A stretch of 64,000 nucleotides of DNA, from the NCBI RefSeq assembly GCF_024139115.2, contig NC_085141.1, forward strand, positions 72,829,481 through 72,893,480, in the 5' to 3' direction. The notes below the pieces were generated by a model. That model did no database searches. It had not been told where the DNA came from and worked only from the letters and a program-made list of their open reading frames with translations. This document shows positions 32,335 through 44,411 of this stretch, one piece after another. The DNA comes from Armigeres subalbatus (taxonomy: Eukaryota > Arthropoda > Insecta > Diptera > Culicidae). Made by a program: the position numbers and the translations under genes. How positions within the stretch are numbered: the first letter of the stretch is position 1; every line of letters starts with the position of its first letter.

Positions 32335-32884
32335 AAGCATTTCCCCTAAGAATTTAATGATAGTTTTTTTCAATAAATTTCTTTAAATAATTTAATTTCA
32401 TCTTAAGGAATGTGAAAAACGTATTACATTGACGAAATGTAATAAAACAGATGATAACTATCTGTGCATCATTCATTCATGCTGGGTTTCTTAAGACAGA
32501 AAACGCTGCTATAAAAATACTCTGAACTAAGCCAGTCAATTTCATAAGGAATTGATAAGAATCTTATAATGCGTCTCGTTCTTTTACTTTATAGCCAGTT
32601 TTACATTTAACCTGGGAACTGTGAACGCCAGACCTTACTATTATTATGCACCGAAATGTTGTTTCTGATTGATAATGAAAAATTGTGCTAAAGCAACAGG
32701 ATTCCGAAATTTCGATGCCTAACGTATTTGTTCACTATGAGATTCCTTGATTGAAAAGATTTATTTTGGGAGATAAAGTTGTCATGATATATTTTTTCCT
32801 TCAAATAGGTTTACATACAGTAGATTTTGATATTCAAGTATATTTCATTTTGTGCACTCGGATCCCTCGTGCAGGCCTGGTAGC

Positions 32885-33008
32885 GAGTCACTTTTTAGTG
32901 ACTTGGTCACTATTTTGAGTCAAGTCACTATAAAGTCACTATTTTCATCCAAAAGTCACTAAAGTCACTATTTTTCGGAAAATGGTCACTAAAGTCACTA
33001 TTTTTGCA
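32885..33008. repeat. Tandem AAAGTCACTATTTT repeat
   Basis: About eight degenerate copies of AGTCACTA or its complement-like variant TTAGTGACTT with T-rich spacers of variable length. The block begins with a small inverted pair (GAGTCACTTTTTAGTGACTT). Confidence 0.7.
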
Positions 33009-33762
33009 TTGCCTTGTACTGAAGTTCAAAATAAAAATCATTTGTTATATTTCTATTATTATAAGCCAAATCAAATGTAAATCTGGTAGCAATATATTAA
33101 ATTTAGGAAATATGCACCAAAAAAATTCCCAAGTATGTTTTTGAAAATCGTGAGGTTATTTCCGATTCATGTCAACTATGATCTTTTTCTTCACGAATGG
33201 AATTTGTTAAAATGCGAAGAGCTGATCTCGAGTATAGAGTACAGAAATGAGGAATATTGGAACCAGAACCACGTCTGCAGGTGAGGGTTAATACCCTCCG
33301 GTGACAAGATAGTGGACAGCCTCAGTTTTATCACATGACAATAAGATTTGATGTTTCTCAACGTCACACTGAGGAGTATTTCAGCCAAATCCTGGCCAAA
33401 AATCAAAAAAAAAATTCTTTAATTTTCAAATCATTTTTCATTTTTGTACTCTCAATTAGTAATACTCATTTGCCATAGGATTTGTGAAACAATATTGTTT
33501 ACTTGTAAGCAATGCTGCCTGTCAAAACATCACCATTATGCAGATGTTAGTTTAATCGCTAATGTGCATGAAAAAAACCTGAACCGAGAAACCTATTATA
33601 TAGAAAAATATTTGACGTTAATTTGTTTGTAGAATGCTAATGAATGCCTTTGTTTTTCAATACGTTGAGGCCTTCATCGATTAAAACATGTAAATATTTT
33701 CTACCTCTTAAATGCCAAAAGGAACTCTCTAGGCCGCCATTATCAAGCGCAAAATACTGGAT

Positions 33763-34316
33763 ACACTGGTCGTAAGAACATCATAAGATTCTCGTTTGAA
33801 ATTTCGCCATGTATTGATCGAAAATGTATTTATTTTCATACGATTCTCTAATAAAATGCATTCCATACGAAAATCTAATGAAATATTTTCAGTTTGTTTA
33901 CAACAGTGTAAACCGGTTTCGAATCATGGACGTCGTGATTAGGGGCAGCAACATAGAATATCGTGTAGAAGTATTAAAACGGACGATGGAACGGAAAATT
34001 ATTTCTTTTTTTTTCCATTTCAACGATTATTTTTTATGTTTCAACGTTTATTTTAATTAACAATCTGCACGCAAATTATTCAAAACTCTTTAAGAGCTTG
34101 TTTATATTAGTAAATAATACCGTGAATAATAGAATTTCGGACATATTCAAACATTGGACGCTTCAATTCGTATGAGAAATTTTCTGAATTTCCATTTCGT
34201 CGAAATGTTTTATCAAGCTGGATCTAAAGTATCATTCAACTCTATGATCAAAGATTATGATTAATGATTATTTCATGTTTGACAATAATTAATGATTATG
34301 AAGAACGAGTGTGTAA
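33763..34316. other. AT-rich, no gene seen
   Basis: Only short chance ORFs are present, with an ATTAATGATTAT-type simple repeat at ~34245-34290. Confidence 0.3.
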
Positions 34317-34805
34317 TCAGATGTCCGAGGTTTGATTCGTTATGCTCGAAATATATCCGAGATTTGAATCAAACAGAAGCCGAAATTGTTTATAAATTGC
34401 AAACATTCTACGGAAAAACTCGCGAGTGCATAAACGAATGCTATACTTTATACGATTGCATTGGTGATTGTAACGGTGTGGCATAAAATGCTTGTTAACA
34501 GATTGGTTATATATCAGAAAGTGCTTAAGCATCCGAATTTGAATATGCACGGTACATTGGAGCTTGGATGAAGTTAGATTTGATAGGCCTATCATTATAT
34601 AAAGAGCTTGATGATAGCTCGAAAACTTCTTAAACATAGAATACATTATATTGGTGCACAGGTGACTATTTTTATCACGCGACACCTCTGGAGCGAAAGA
34701 TGTAAAGCTGATAGGGTTTTCTGGATCACGTACAATATGGGCTGATAGGATGTCAAGACCGTAACTTGAATCGTCTGATATCACCATCAATCGTTTCGCC
34801 AGCAA
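34317..34805 (-). other. Unidentified 162-codon open frame
   Basis: This minus-strand frame is one of the longer ORFs outside recognised repeats. Its first ~45 residues look more protein-like than the rest (RLMVISDDSSYGLDILSAHI, then RDPENPISFTSFAPEV). The remainder is rich in Ile, Met and Tyr, as expected of random AT-rich sequence. It could be a decayed piece of a mobile element or chance. No function is assigned. Confidence 0.2.
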
Positions 34806-35029
34806 GTTTGTCCAATTGTGATCTCACCCATACTTTACGTTATTTTTAGCAGTATAACTTGCTAAAGGATGCAATGTAGAAGATAAAATTTGTATTCATT
34901 TATGGTAGAAGTTTAACAAACTTAAGTTGGAGTTAGTTGGAGATATAATAATAAGTTGGGTTTCAACTAAGACCCATTTTTAGGGTCTTAGCTTTTTCAA
35001 TTGTATACAATTTTGTAAAGGAATTTTGT

Positions 35030-35610
35030 CAGGACACGACTGTACGTCGCCATCCTAGCAAACTACGGAGGGTCCGTAATTCGTCTTCCACCTGATCGAT
35101 CCACCTTGCTCGTTGCGCATGTAGTCTCCTTCTTGTGCCCTTCTTTTAGTTGTCAAGAACCATTTTCACCGGATTACTGTACGACATTCCGGCTACGTGC
35201 CCAGCCCATCGCAGTAGTTGGATTTTCGCGGTGGGAACGATGGGTGGTTCTTACAACAGCTGATGTAACTCGTGGTTTCTTCGCTTTCTCCGCGTGCCGT
35301 CCACCATCTGTACCTAACCATAGATGGTACACAGCAGTTTCCTTTCAAAAATTCCGTGCGCGTTGGTCCTACACGACACGAACATTGTCCAGGTTTCGTG
35401 TCCGTAGACGACTACCGTTCTAATGCGCCTTTTGTAGACAGTTTGGTACGGTGGTAAAATCTATTCGATCGGAGAGTTTTACGGAGTCCCAACTACGTAC
35501 GACACCTTTAATCCACTCCTGTGGCAGAACCTCATTCTCCCAAACCTTGGTAATTACTCAGTGCAATGCTCTAGCAAGTGCCTCATCACCGTGTTTAAAT
35601 AGCTCTCCTG
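35030..35610 (-). pseudogene. Decayed RTE fragment (3' half)
   Basis: Base-level landmarks match the minus-strand RTE at 17740-19080 in the same order: GCTCGTTGCGC, TGCCCAGCCCATCGCA, GTCCAGGTTTCGTGTCCGTA, GACGACTACCG and GTACGGTGGTAAAATCTATT. After a deletion the RT segment encoding the PEEW region (CACTCCTGTGGCAG, TTCTCCCAAACC) appears. Every reading frame is broken. It is an older copy of the same clade. Confidence 0.65.
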
Positions 35611-35639
35611 GTAGTTGGTCAAAACTTTACGAATAAACA

Positions 35640-36085
35640 AAGACAGTTTAGTCCAACGCAAAATGCCCTAAAAAAATCCAATAGAATTACAATAGAAATT
35701 ATTTTAACAGTACGATAAAATTAAGGGTAATTACGATAAATTCTACTGTACCTCACAATAGAATATTATTAAAGAATATTGTTTTCCATCATAAAGCCTA
35801 TTGTAAATCGCAATTTTACAATAAAAAATGGGGGTTGATATGTATCTTAACAATAAAATAAATCGCATTTTTCTCGAACAAAATTTTGCCATTACAATAA
35901 AATTTATTGGATTTCCATTGCCAACATTTTGCTGGTAATAGCATTTATTGTACGTCTATTGAAACAACAATATGCCAATTTATTTAGTATGATTTAAAAA
36001 CAATAGCGTTTAATGTTCAAAAATAAAATATATTGAATTTTTATGATATTTTATTGCAACTCTATTGTATTTATTATCCGGGTGG
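35640..36085. repeat. AT-rich block with recurring ACAATAAAAT words
   Basis: The words CAATAGAAT, ACAATAAAAT and TATTGTA recur in both orientations, and the block ends at ATCCGGGTGGCG. It may be a decayed hairpin element, but matching ends could not be paired. Confidence 0.3.
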
Positions 36086-37655
36086 CGCTTGTTAGTTGAC
36101 ATGTCCATGAGCTGTAATTTATCAAATTAGTGTTAAATGATACTAGACTAGGTTTTTAAAAATAAATGTGTTGTAGAAATTTTCATGTTAATTTTATATC
36201 AATTTGATATGATTTGTCAAATGTTCCTCAACACGATATTTCCATGACTCGATGGTTTCTTCAATATCAAATCATGAAGGGTTGAAAAGTATTTGCGGAA
36301 ATGCACTTGTCAGTAATTATTTTTCAAATCACGTGAAGAGATTAAATTTCTTTGGATACCGTGTAAATGCCAACACTGGATCGGGTATTTTGTTCTTCAT
36401 TGCCGTAGGTGAGTGCGGGTTGCTACAACACTAACACAGTCGCATTAGGCAGCTGCTGCAGCATTGAAGAGCGAGAGGATTAATTGGGCTGTTCTTGTTA
36501 TTATTGAAGCTATGAATTCTATATAAAACTCCATACTCCGTTTGATCCGCACGATGAAAATCCGCAACAGCAAAGCGGACGTTCTACACATAGTTGTCTC
36601 ATATTAACAATTTATTTGAGCATTTCTTATGAGACAAGCTGGTACAATCTCATTGGATTTCACCACTCTTGTTTGTAATTTTACCGAAGCGTATTTTGAC
36701 CTTAATGTAATAGGTTTAGATTGGGGAAGCGATCAAGTCGCTCGATATGAACGTCTAAATACCTTCGTTCAATTTACTAGAACGGAATGATATTTTAACA
36801 TGACCAACTTTTGCCCATTCAATTGATTTCAACTGAGTTGATCAATTCATTTGCTTTGTTAAAACAGTAAGTACTAAATAATTTAATCTATTCCATGAAT
36901 GGTAAATTTGTCGTGCTTGACTCGACTTTCATATTTTGTATTATTTGAGTTAACTTGAGTTAACCTCCGTTGAACAGGCAAGCATTCCTTTGTAATGAAT
37001 CACCTGCTTTGAGCGTAATTACAGCGGCACACTAGGAGTTAACTTTCTGAAATCAGTATGGCGAAAAGCATCTAAGGTTCGATTTCTCAAAATTAAGCAC
37101 CTTCATCGAAAAAATATTTGGTAGGCGTAGTAGCGGACACCTTCCTACATAACCGGTACCAAATAGTTTTTCATGAAAAGTTCCTAATATTGAGAAAACC
37201 CGCTTTAGATGTGTTTCGCCATACAAATTTCTGGCGGTTAACTCATGCTGGCTATTTGCGCATATACGATAGCGCCTGGATGTGGAAGCGGCGAGTAGAA
37301 AATCAGCCACTGCCAATAATTCATTGAATAGCATTATTTTTTCGAAGGTACTAGAATGTTTTCAACGGTGCGGGTCCCCGAAGGTCAAGTGTTCTTTTAT
37401 TTTATTGTACCTCCGAATTTCATGATAAAAACTGACCAAATGCAAAAAAATACCCAGCCAAACTTATAATTGTATATACGCGCATGGTAGTCCTGTTTTG
37501 AATTTTTATGTTATGCTGTTTCAAAAATTCTCCATGAAGTAGAAAACTGAATTGGCAGTATAGAGAGGTGTAACGAAGCGCAACAGCCTGCCGGAAATAC
37601 CTACCGGTTTCGTATCCATTAGAGTAAGAATTTGGATAAATGGATTTTTCGCATA
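36086..37655. other. No gene seen
   Basis: AT-rich sequence with short ORFs on both strands (longest 93 codons). A TTTCCATGACTCGATGG word near 36240 recalls the pogo-like MITE but no ends are present. Confidence 0.3.
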
Positions 37656-37830
37656 TAGGGGAAAAGACGGCTTTGGCAGGCTTTGTTCTATTGTCAGGGG
37701 GGTTTTTGTCGACCAAATTTTATGAAATTTGGCCACAATATTCTTTGATATGCAAAGAATGTTTAGGCCAAATTTTAGCATAATCAGTCAATAATAGAAC
37801 AAAACCTGCCAAAGTCGTCATTCCCCTTAT
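37656..37830. mobile_element. MITE with ~38-bp inverted ends
   Basis: The left end ATAGGGGAAAAGACGGCTTT continues GGCAGGCTTTGTTCTATT. The right end is the imperfect inverse (AATAGAACAAAACCTGCC, then AAGTCGTCATTCCCCTTAT). A related end (CTGCCAAAGCCACCATTCAC) occurs near 52805. Confidence 0.7.
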
Positions 37831-39550
37831 ATCCAACATATTGCTATATATCATACTTTATCAACTTTATCTGACACCAATGTTGAATGGGTGTATGGAT
37901 CAATGGATTATATTACTAGTAATAGCTCGTAATTGTTGTGTAATTTAAATCGATCCTTTTGTCGAGCTAATCATGGATAACAATATTACAAACTTAAGTA
38001 AAAGCGTGTTTAGCCTTTCATTATTTGTTTTTTTTTTCCTGTTGAGGACAACATGCGACAATGGGTACAATAACAGAGCAGATGTGCGATGTGGTACCGC
38101 GTCAGGCAGAAACAGCACCGAACGTTCACGCATACACTCAGCCATAGTCAGTGTTTTTCCAAATTCTCACGCAGCTTTATTGAACAAACGCTCTCGCATG
38201 TAGCAGCATAGCACGACACTGCGAATCGTACCCCGCTTCTGCTGGTCATTCTCAGCCGTACGATGATCATTGCCGTGAAATCCAGAGCACTATTCGGAAG
38301 AAGTCGGACTGAATTTCAGAACAGAAGAGAATAAACGAGAATGTTTATTTTCGTAAAGAATTTCGGAACGAAACTTGTTTATTATTACTATCATTCCAAT
38401 CTGCTATCAGTTCGTCAAGGTTTGCATTCGAAATTTGAATTTATAATTTGATGTAAGGGACAAATAGGACTATAATTTGTCACAGAATCAGAAAAGAATG
38501 CCAATATTCCACCTTTTTGAATTTAAGTATGATTCCATGATTTTATGTTCGATGACTTGATAACCGCAAGCAAAATATCCTAAAAAAATATTGTTTCATT
38601 ACTGTGGCGCTTTCCATAGATTTCTTCTTTCAATACCGACATAGAGGGTGGATTTTTGGATGAAATAGTACAAGCTCTTTTCTATAACGATCCAAAATAT
38701 GTATCATTAAAAACTAAATAGGGAAACTGTTCCGTTTTCCATCTCACTGAACATATATTCATCTCATCACACAACAAGGAAATACGACACCAATCTTGTC
38801 GCTCCTTTTTGCTAACACGCGTGCTCACTGGTGAAAAAAAAAATCACAAAAATAAGAAACAAACCAAATTCATTTTCATTGCTTTGTTTTCGATGGGATG
38901 GAAATAGGAGCTATGGGATGAAGTACCGAACCGTTCCCCTATGAGATATCATTTATAATAGCCAATTTCCAACTCGTTTCTAAACGTAGAAATACAGACC
39001 CCATTCCATTTTGGCAACAAAACCATTCGATTTTGGCAACACAAATTTGTTTTGTCTTTCTCGTATACAAAGAATACGTAAAGGCTATAGGCTACAAGGC
39101 TCGGAGATCCATAGTGTTGAATATCAATTGACTCAACTCGACAAATTGAGGTGATGTCTGTATGTTTGTAATAGTGAAGCCTATCTTCATGAAGTGCTAA
39201 TTTGACCTCTCTTATGTCAACTGTCTCCTTTTTTCTCTCTTATGTGTTTTTCTTATTTTTACAATACGCGAGAAAGCACCACTAACGCTAGGTGGATTGA
39301 TCTGAGTTTTTATTTTTGAAATTGTTTCAAAACCGTGTAAATCTCATTATCCGCGTAAAAAAATTGATTAGATTCCAAAACCGGCTTAAAAATAAAATAC
39401 GTTAAAAATATAACGCTTAGAGTCTAGTGTCACAATATGTAAAGAAATGTGAAGAGATGAGAGAACAAAAACCATTCGATTCAGCAACACAAACGTTTCA
39501 AATGTGTTTGAAAAAATCGAATGAATCTGTAAAGCAAAAATCTCGAAAGT
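37831..39550. other. No gene seen
   Basis: Contains a 76-codon ORF (37973-38203) with a hydrophobic FSLSLFVFFFLL stretch but no other support. The word TAACACGCGT at ~38814 also occurs at 39561 and 40201 in the SINE target duplication. Confidence 0.3.
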
Positions 39551-40216
39551 TTATTTTGACTAACACGCGTACTTAAGCTTGAGCTTGATTGACTGCTCGT
39601 AGTTGCTACTCCATTATGACCAGATCAGCTGTTCTTGCACAGGGAACCAACAGATGTTTGCTTGGGACTAGCACACATCTTCAATGTACAAGTACTGGTG
39701 ATCTCATTTGTTAAGTCATACTGGCGCCTGCCACGTCAGAATGCAAGTCAATGTAGGGAAGGGGGAGGAAATGATGATGCAATCACTCGCCCACTGCAAG
39801 CCGAATATACCTCTGCACTTGCCACGAGTTCATGCGGAATTTGTTGGAATTTTTGGGTTAGGTTCGAGAGGCACAGGTCCGTCTTGGTTAACGAGCTGCC
39901 AATGCGATAGATAGGAGAAGGAAACTGATGGAATTTCTAATTGGATGTAGGAAACGAGCTTTTTTCGAGTTCATTTCCAATTCTAGCAGATTACTGTTAG
40001 AATATTCAAGTTGAAGGTATAGGAATAGTAATGGAAACGGTATGGAAGTCCATTTCCAGTTCTAGCGATTGCTAGAACATGAGAAATATAGAGAAAGATA
40101 CAAAGTAGGAAAATGGAACGGACCTGGGATTGAACCCACGATCTCCTGCGTATGAGGCAGAAGCAGTAGCCATATGACTACCAAGCCCGCTTATTTTGAC
40201 TAACACGCGTACTTAA
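39551..40216 (-). mobile_element. tRNA-derived SINE (614 bp) with 26-bp target duplication
   Basis: The 26-bp sequence beginning TTATTTTGACTAACACGCGT flanks the insert (39551-39576 and 40191-40216). On the minus strand the element starts with a tRNA-like head (~40190-40120). Its D arm is GTAG/CTAC, and the anticodon arm is TCTGC-CTCATAC-GCAGG, whose loop would place CAT as anticodon (Met-like). Its T arm is TGGGTTCAATCCCA. The acceptor halves do not pair, so it is not a functional tRNA. The ~540-bp body beyond the head is unassigned and unusually long for a SINE. Confidence 0.7.
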
Positions 40217-41540
40217 TCACAAAAACTAAATTATTTAATTCATTAATTCCGATTCGCCGAGCTGAGTTCAATGGTTTTTAACATTATGGGTCTACGAGCA
40301 GTTTATAGAAAAATCGCTTCGCTTGTTCGACAAAAAAGCAAAAAAAAAGATCGATAAATAAATAACGAGTCCAGTTGTATTGGACAGAATGAATATGAAA
40401 ATTTGCATCTTTTGTCTTGTAGGAGAAAAGTACAACTAGATCTGTTCGTCACTTATAATCCAACTATAATGAATTTTCATAAGAAACTAGTCAGTGCAAC
40501 CTCGTTTCCTCGTATTTCATTTGAATAAATGAAGGAAAACAGCTAGGTGTGATGCGATCGTTCATCTATGAAAAAACAGCTTCTTAATTAATGCAAAGAA
40601 ACTTGATTCAATTTTAATACGCTATACAACGTAAACTTCAAACCGCGAACCGCACACTAATATTCCTACGTATATATCTTACTACCATCTTTGCTCCCCA
40701 GTGTGCCTGTCTAGAAAGAAAGCTTTTGCGGTTGTCATGTGGTGGGCTGATATTCATGCTGATGCTTTTGCTCTGTATACGCCGCAAACCGAAAACTTTA
40801 TTTCCGACCAACAGCCTTCCAGTTAGCCAAACATGGTGGCAAGAATCGAATGTTGTAACTTTTCATTCTGTGTGTCGGCGAGCGGAACGCCAGAAGCCAC
40901 CAGGAAGCGTCCATCCCCAAGCGAGTGATCGGAACTGCCAGAAAGCAAGCTAAGAAAATGAAAATACAAACCCGGAGCTGGCGCTTGGCGAAAAATATAG
41001 CCTCATGTAATGATTAATTTTATGAGATTTTTGTGTTACACTCCACCAACAACAATAAAACACTCATGGGAAGAATTGATTGAATAATTTGATTTACGAT
41101 TCTCAATAGCGAATGAGTACCAATTTTGGCTCATAAAAATGGTTAATTTTTTTTTTGAGGATTAGTGACATCTTCAACTTCTTCTATGGCTTTACATTTA
41201 AACTGGAACTTGGCCTGCTTTTCAACTTAGTATTCTATTAGCTTATTAGCATTTCCTCAGTTATCAATTGAAAGATTTCTATGCCCGCTAATGTATTAAT
41301 GAGGACCACAAATTAGTGACATAATGCTTTTTATTCTTGTGCTAGCATCGCATCCCACAACATTTCCGCCTTTTCGCTAAGTATTCTTGAAGCATTTTCA
41401 CAGTTATTAACTTTGTCATATTTAAATGCTCGTATATCGTTTATATGACACTCATATGTCCAGGAAAATCGAGAAAATCTTCCACCGTACAATTTCTACA
41501 TTGGAGCAGGATTTGAACGCAGCGAATCTTACTGCTGAGC
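40217..41540. other. No gene seen
   Basis: A plus-strand ORF of 75 codons at 40726-40953 starts with a hydrophobic segment (CGGLIFMLMLLLCI) and continues basic; without other support it is left unassigned. The remainder is AT-rich. Confidence 0.3.
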
Positions 41541-41546
41541 TAATGA

Positions 41547-41577
<31 letters not shown>

Positions 41578-42306
41578 ACTAATTTTATTTGCTAATTATC
41601 TAATACATGCATTCATCTCTTAGACTAGGTGTTCCGTGTTTTCTTAACACTATCATCCTTATTTGCTATGTTACGCTTTTAGTTATTATTAATACATTTC
41701 AATTGCCTCTGGCAGTTAGAATTTTTTCCTCTGGTTGAATTGAACCATGTAGGAATTACAATGTTTTCAACTTAAACTAAACTTAACCTATTTTATACTA
41801 AGGGTACAGGGAGTTAATCGTTGCAATAGAAGATTGCAACGATTTTTGTCTTAAATTAGAAATTATTTTGTTGGACATTTGTTGCAATGTCTCAATATTA
41901 GAAATTCTATGAAGTTCATTGGTACTATACCACGGAGGCAACTTCAGAATCATTTTCAAAATTTTATTTTGAATCCTCTGGAGTGCCTTCTTTCTGGTAT
42001 TGCAGCAACTAGCCCATATTGGCACAGCATACAACATGGCAGGTCTAAAAATTTGTTTGTAAATCAAAAGTTTGTTCTTAAGACAAAGTTTTGATTTTCT
42101 GTTTATAAGTGGATATATGCACTTAATATATTTGTTACATTTGGCTTGAAGGCCTTCAATGTGATTTTAAAAGTTAATTTTTGGTCTAGCAGAAGTCCTA
42201 AATATTTGGCTTCGCTAGACCAATTAATTGGAACCCCATTCATAGTGACAATATGTCTGATAGAAGCTTTCAAATAAGGAACTCTCGGCTTATGTGGGAA
42301 AATTAT

Positions 42307-42870
42307 TCATTTTCGCAAATAAGTGGAGAAAACATCCAAACTTTTTTGCAATCTACTACAAATGACACGAAGGCTTCGCCCTTTGGCTGAAAGGCCCGTG
42401 TCATCTGCAAACAAAGATTTTTGACACCCTGGTGGTAAATCAGGTAAGTCAGAAGTAAAAATGTTATACAAAATGGGCCCCAGTATGCTGCCTTGGGGGA
42501 CACCAGCCCTTACAGGTAATCTATCAGATTTAGTATTCTGATAGTTTACCTGCAGCGAGCGATCTGATAAATAATTTTGGATCAGTTTAATGATGTACAG
42601 AGGAAAATTAAAATTCATCAATTTTACAATCAAACCTTCATGCCAAACACTGTCAAATGCTTTCTCTATATCAAGAAGAGCAACTCCAGTCGAATATCCT
42701 TCAGATTTGTTGAGCCGAATTAAGTTCGTAACTCTTAATAACTGATGAGTGGTTGAATGCCCATGGCGAAAACCAAATTGCTCATCAGCAAAAATAGAAT
42801 TGTCATTAATATGAACCATCATTCTATTTAAAATAATCTTTTCAAACAGTTTGCTTATTGAAGAAAGCAA
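42307..42870 (-). pseudogene. Juan-A-like RT core fragment
   Basis: A 187-codon frame reads SSISKLFEKIILNRM, then DEQFGFRHGHSTTHQLLRV, then ALLDIEKAFDSVWHEGL, then RAGVPQGSILGPILYNIF, then the catalytic FADD (KSLFADDTGLS). It ends near SLDVFSTYLRK. The RT active-site residues are intact here. The frame is interrupted before the C-terminal domain and upstream of SSIS, so the protein cannot be made. Jockey elements of this type carry no RNase H. Confidence 0.8.
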
Positions 42871-43096
42871 ACTTGAGGATAACTAGAAGCCTCAGCTGGA
42901 TTTTTGTCCGGCTTCAAAATTGGAACAACTTTGGCGTTTTTCCATTTATCTGGAAAGTATGCCAATTGAAAACATTTGTTAAATAAATTAACCCAAAGGA
43001 TAAAGAGCTCTCAGGAAGTTGTTTGATAAGTATGTAGAAAATACCATCATCACCCAGGGCTTTCATATTTTAAATTTTCTAGTAATAGATCTCACT

Positions 43097-43489
43097 TCAT
43101 CCAAATTGGTTTCCCAACGAAGGGTCAAAAACATTCTCTTGATTGAGAATGTCTTCGAAGCTCCGTGTAACCTGATCCTCAATTGGACTAGTGAGACCTA
43201 GACTAAAATTATGGGCACTCTCGAACTGCTGAGCAAGTTTTTGAGCCTTTTCGCCATTTGTTAATAAAATTTTATTTCCCTCTTTAAGCGCTGGAATTGG
43301 CTTTTGAGGCTTTTTAAGAATTTTTGTTAATTTCCAAAAGGGTTTCGAACTGGGATCTAACTTCGAGACATTATTCTCAAAGTTGGTATTTCTCAGAATA
43401 GCGAAACGTTTTTTAATTTCATTTTGCAAATCTCGCCAAATAACTTTCAACGCGGGATCGCGAGTTCTTTGGTATTGCCTTCTTCTCAC
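43097..43489 (-). pseudogene. Juan-A-like linker segment upstream of RT
   Basis: A 130-codon frame carries the basic linker: RRRQYQRTRDPALKVIWRDL, then KPFWKLTKILKKPQKPIPAL, then EDILNQENVFDPSLGNQ. The same segments occur in the second copy at 60001-60519, where part of it has been deleted. Confidence 0.75.
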
Positions 43490-43502
43490 ATTTTTAAGAC
43501 GG

Positions 43503-44411
43503 ATTTTGATTTTTTCTTAATTATCGGCACGAATAGTGTGTTCGCGTCCAGTTGAAGTGAAAGTTATTATAGAATGCTTGCCTTTCGCCACCATGCTGCG
43601 AACAAAGAATTCCATAATATGATATTGGCTAATTTACGGAGTTTTGTTTCGGAAAAAGCATTGCGATTTGAATCAAATCAGATCCCTACTAACAAGTGTT
43701 TTTCATGGTAACGCAATTGTTTTAATTTGCAAATTCATATAGAGTATTGAACAGCATTATGTGTTCCATAACTGTGGGAGTAGTGTACGTTCGATATTTT
43801 TATTTTTGCACACTTACATCGGACCGTGGCTATATTCAGTTTGTTCCCTTTCAACAGCGCAATAACGATTTTTCAACAAATGTTAGACATAGACGGTTAT
43901 TGAATAAATTATGTCAAATTTTAACCACCATTTGGCGCCTTCATCCAATCTTCCTCAATTTTGGTAACCAAGGATGTTATCGACAGCGAATCAATATTCG
44001 AGCAACGCCTAACAATATACCCTTTGTCGTCCACAGAGTTTGTTACTGACAAACGCACAAGAATCATTAGCCTTGCATACTCTGATATTTCCGAAAATAC
44101 GATGCTAATTTTGTAATCATAGTTAGATTCTCGAGTATTTCCAAAAAAGCAAAAACTGTGATAGCATGAAACCGAAGTTTGCTGAACAGATAATGCAAAA
44201 TAACGGGATGAATAGTTAGCAACAAAATTGGCTTCTTTTTTATTGCTGACAAAATCTTTCGGATCTTTGTCATTATTATCTCTGACAAAAACAAAGCTTT
44301 GTCGTAGGTTTCGTAGGTTTGTAGGTTTGTAGGTTTGTCGCTTGTTTCTCATGCGCATCCAAGAAAAATTGATTCCCTGGTTATCGATTATTTAGTAGGT
44401 AATCTGCGTTT
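43503..44411. other. No gene seen; simple TTTGTAGG repeat at ~44306-44340
   Basis: Unassigned minus-strand frames (longest 145 codons, 43921-44358) have no recognisable motifs. GTAGGTTTGTAGGTTTGTAG marks a short tandem run. The word GGTAACCAAGGATGTTATCG (~43963) is inverted near 44767, so the next MITE may extend further left than drawn. Confidence 0.3.

Larger units (their letters stand above)
31969..33762. mobile_element. ~1.8-kb TIR element
   Basis: The left arm (31969 to ~32047) contains ATCCAGTATTTTGCGCT, then GGCCTA, then TTAAGAGGTAGAAAATATTG. The inverse, with scattered changes, is at ~33684-33762 (CTACCTCTTAAATGCC, AGCGCAAAATACTGGAT). No transposase-like frame is seen inside. The element carries a hairpin MITE (32114-32334) and a tandem AGTCACTA block (32885-33008). 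Confidence 0.6.
41554..43502 (-). mobile_element. 5'-truncated Jockey-clade element resembling Juan-A
   Basis: On the minus strand the 3' end is marked by a poly(A) tract (poly-T at 41554-41576 on the plus strand). The RT C-terminus (41798-42067), RT core (42307-42870) and the linker upstream of RT (43097-43489) are present in order. The copy stops at ~43502, where homology with the copy at 57319-61710 ends, so it lacks the endonuclease and ORF1. Motif order and residue choice match my memory of Juan-A of Aedes aegypti. Confidence 0.8.

Noticed and set aside
32885..33008. CRISPR-like array
   Set aside because: The AGTCACTA copies are short, degenerate and separated by irregular T-rich spacers in a eukaryotic sequence; it is a simple tandem repeat.
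34317..34805. Host or virus-derived gene
   Set aside because: No family motif could be identified and most of the frame has random AT-rich composition; it is kept only as an unidentified ORF.
37973..38203. Possible small secreted protein with a hydrophobic N-terminal segment
   Set aside because: The hydrophobic stretch comes from a T run; there is no supporting splice, UTR or family evidence.
40120..40190. A tRNA-Met gene on the minus strand
   Set aside because: The acceptor stem does not pair, and the sequence is the head of an insert bounded by a 26-bp target duplication, so it is a SINE.
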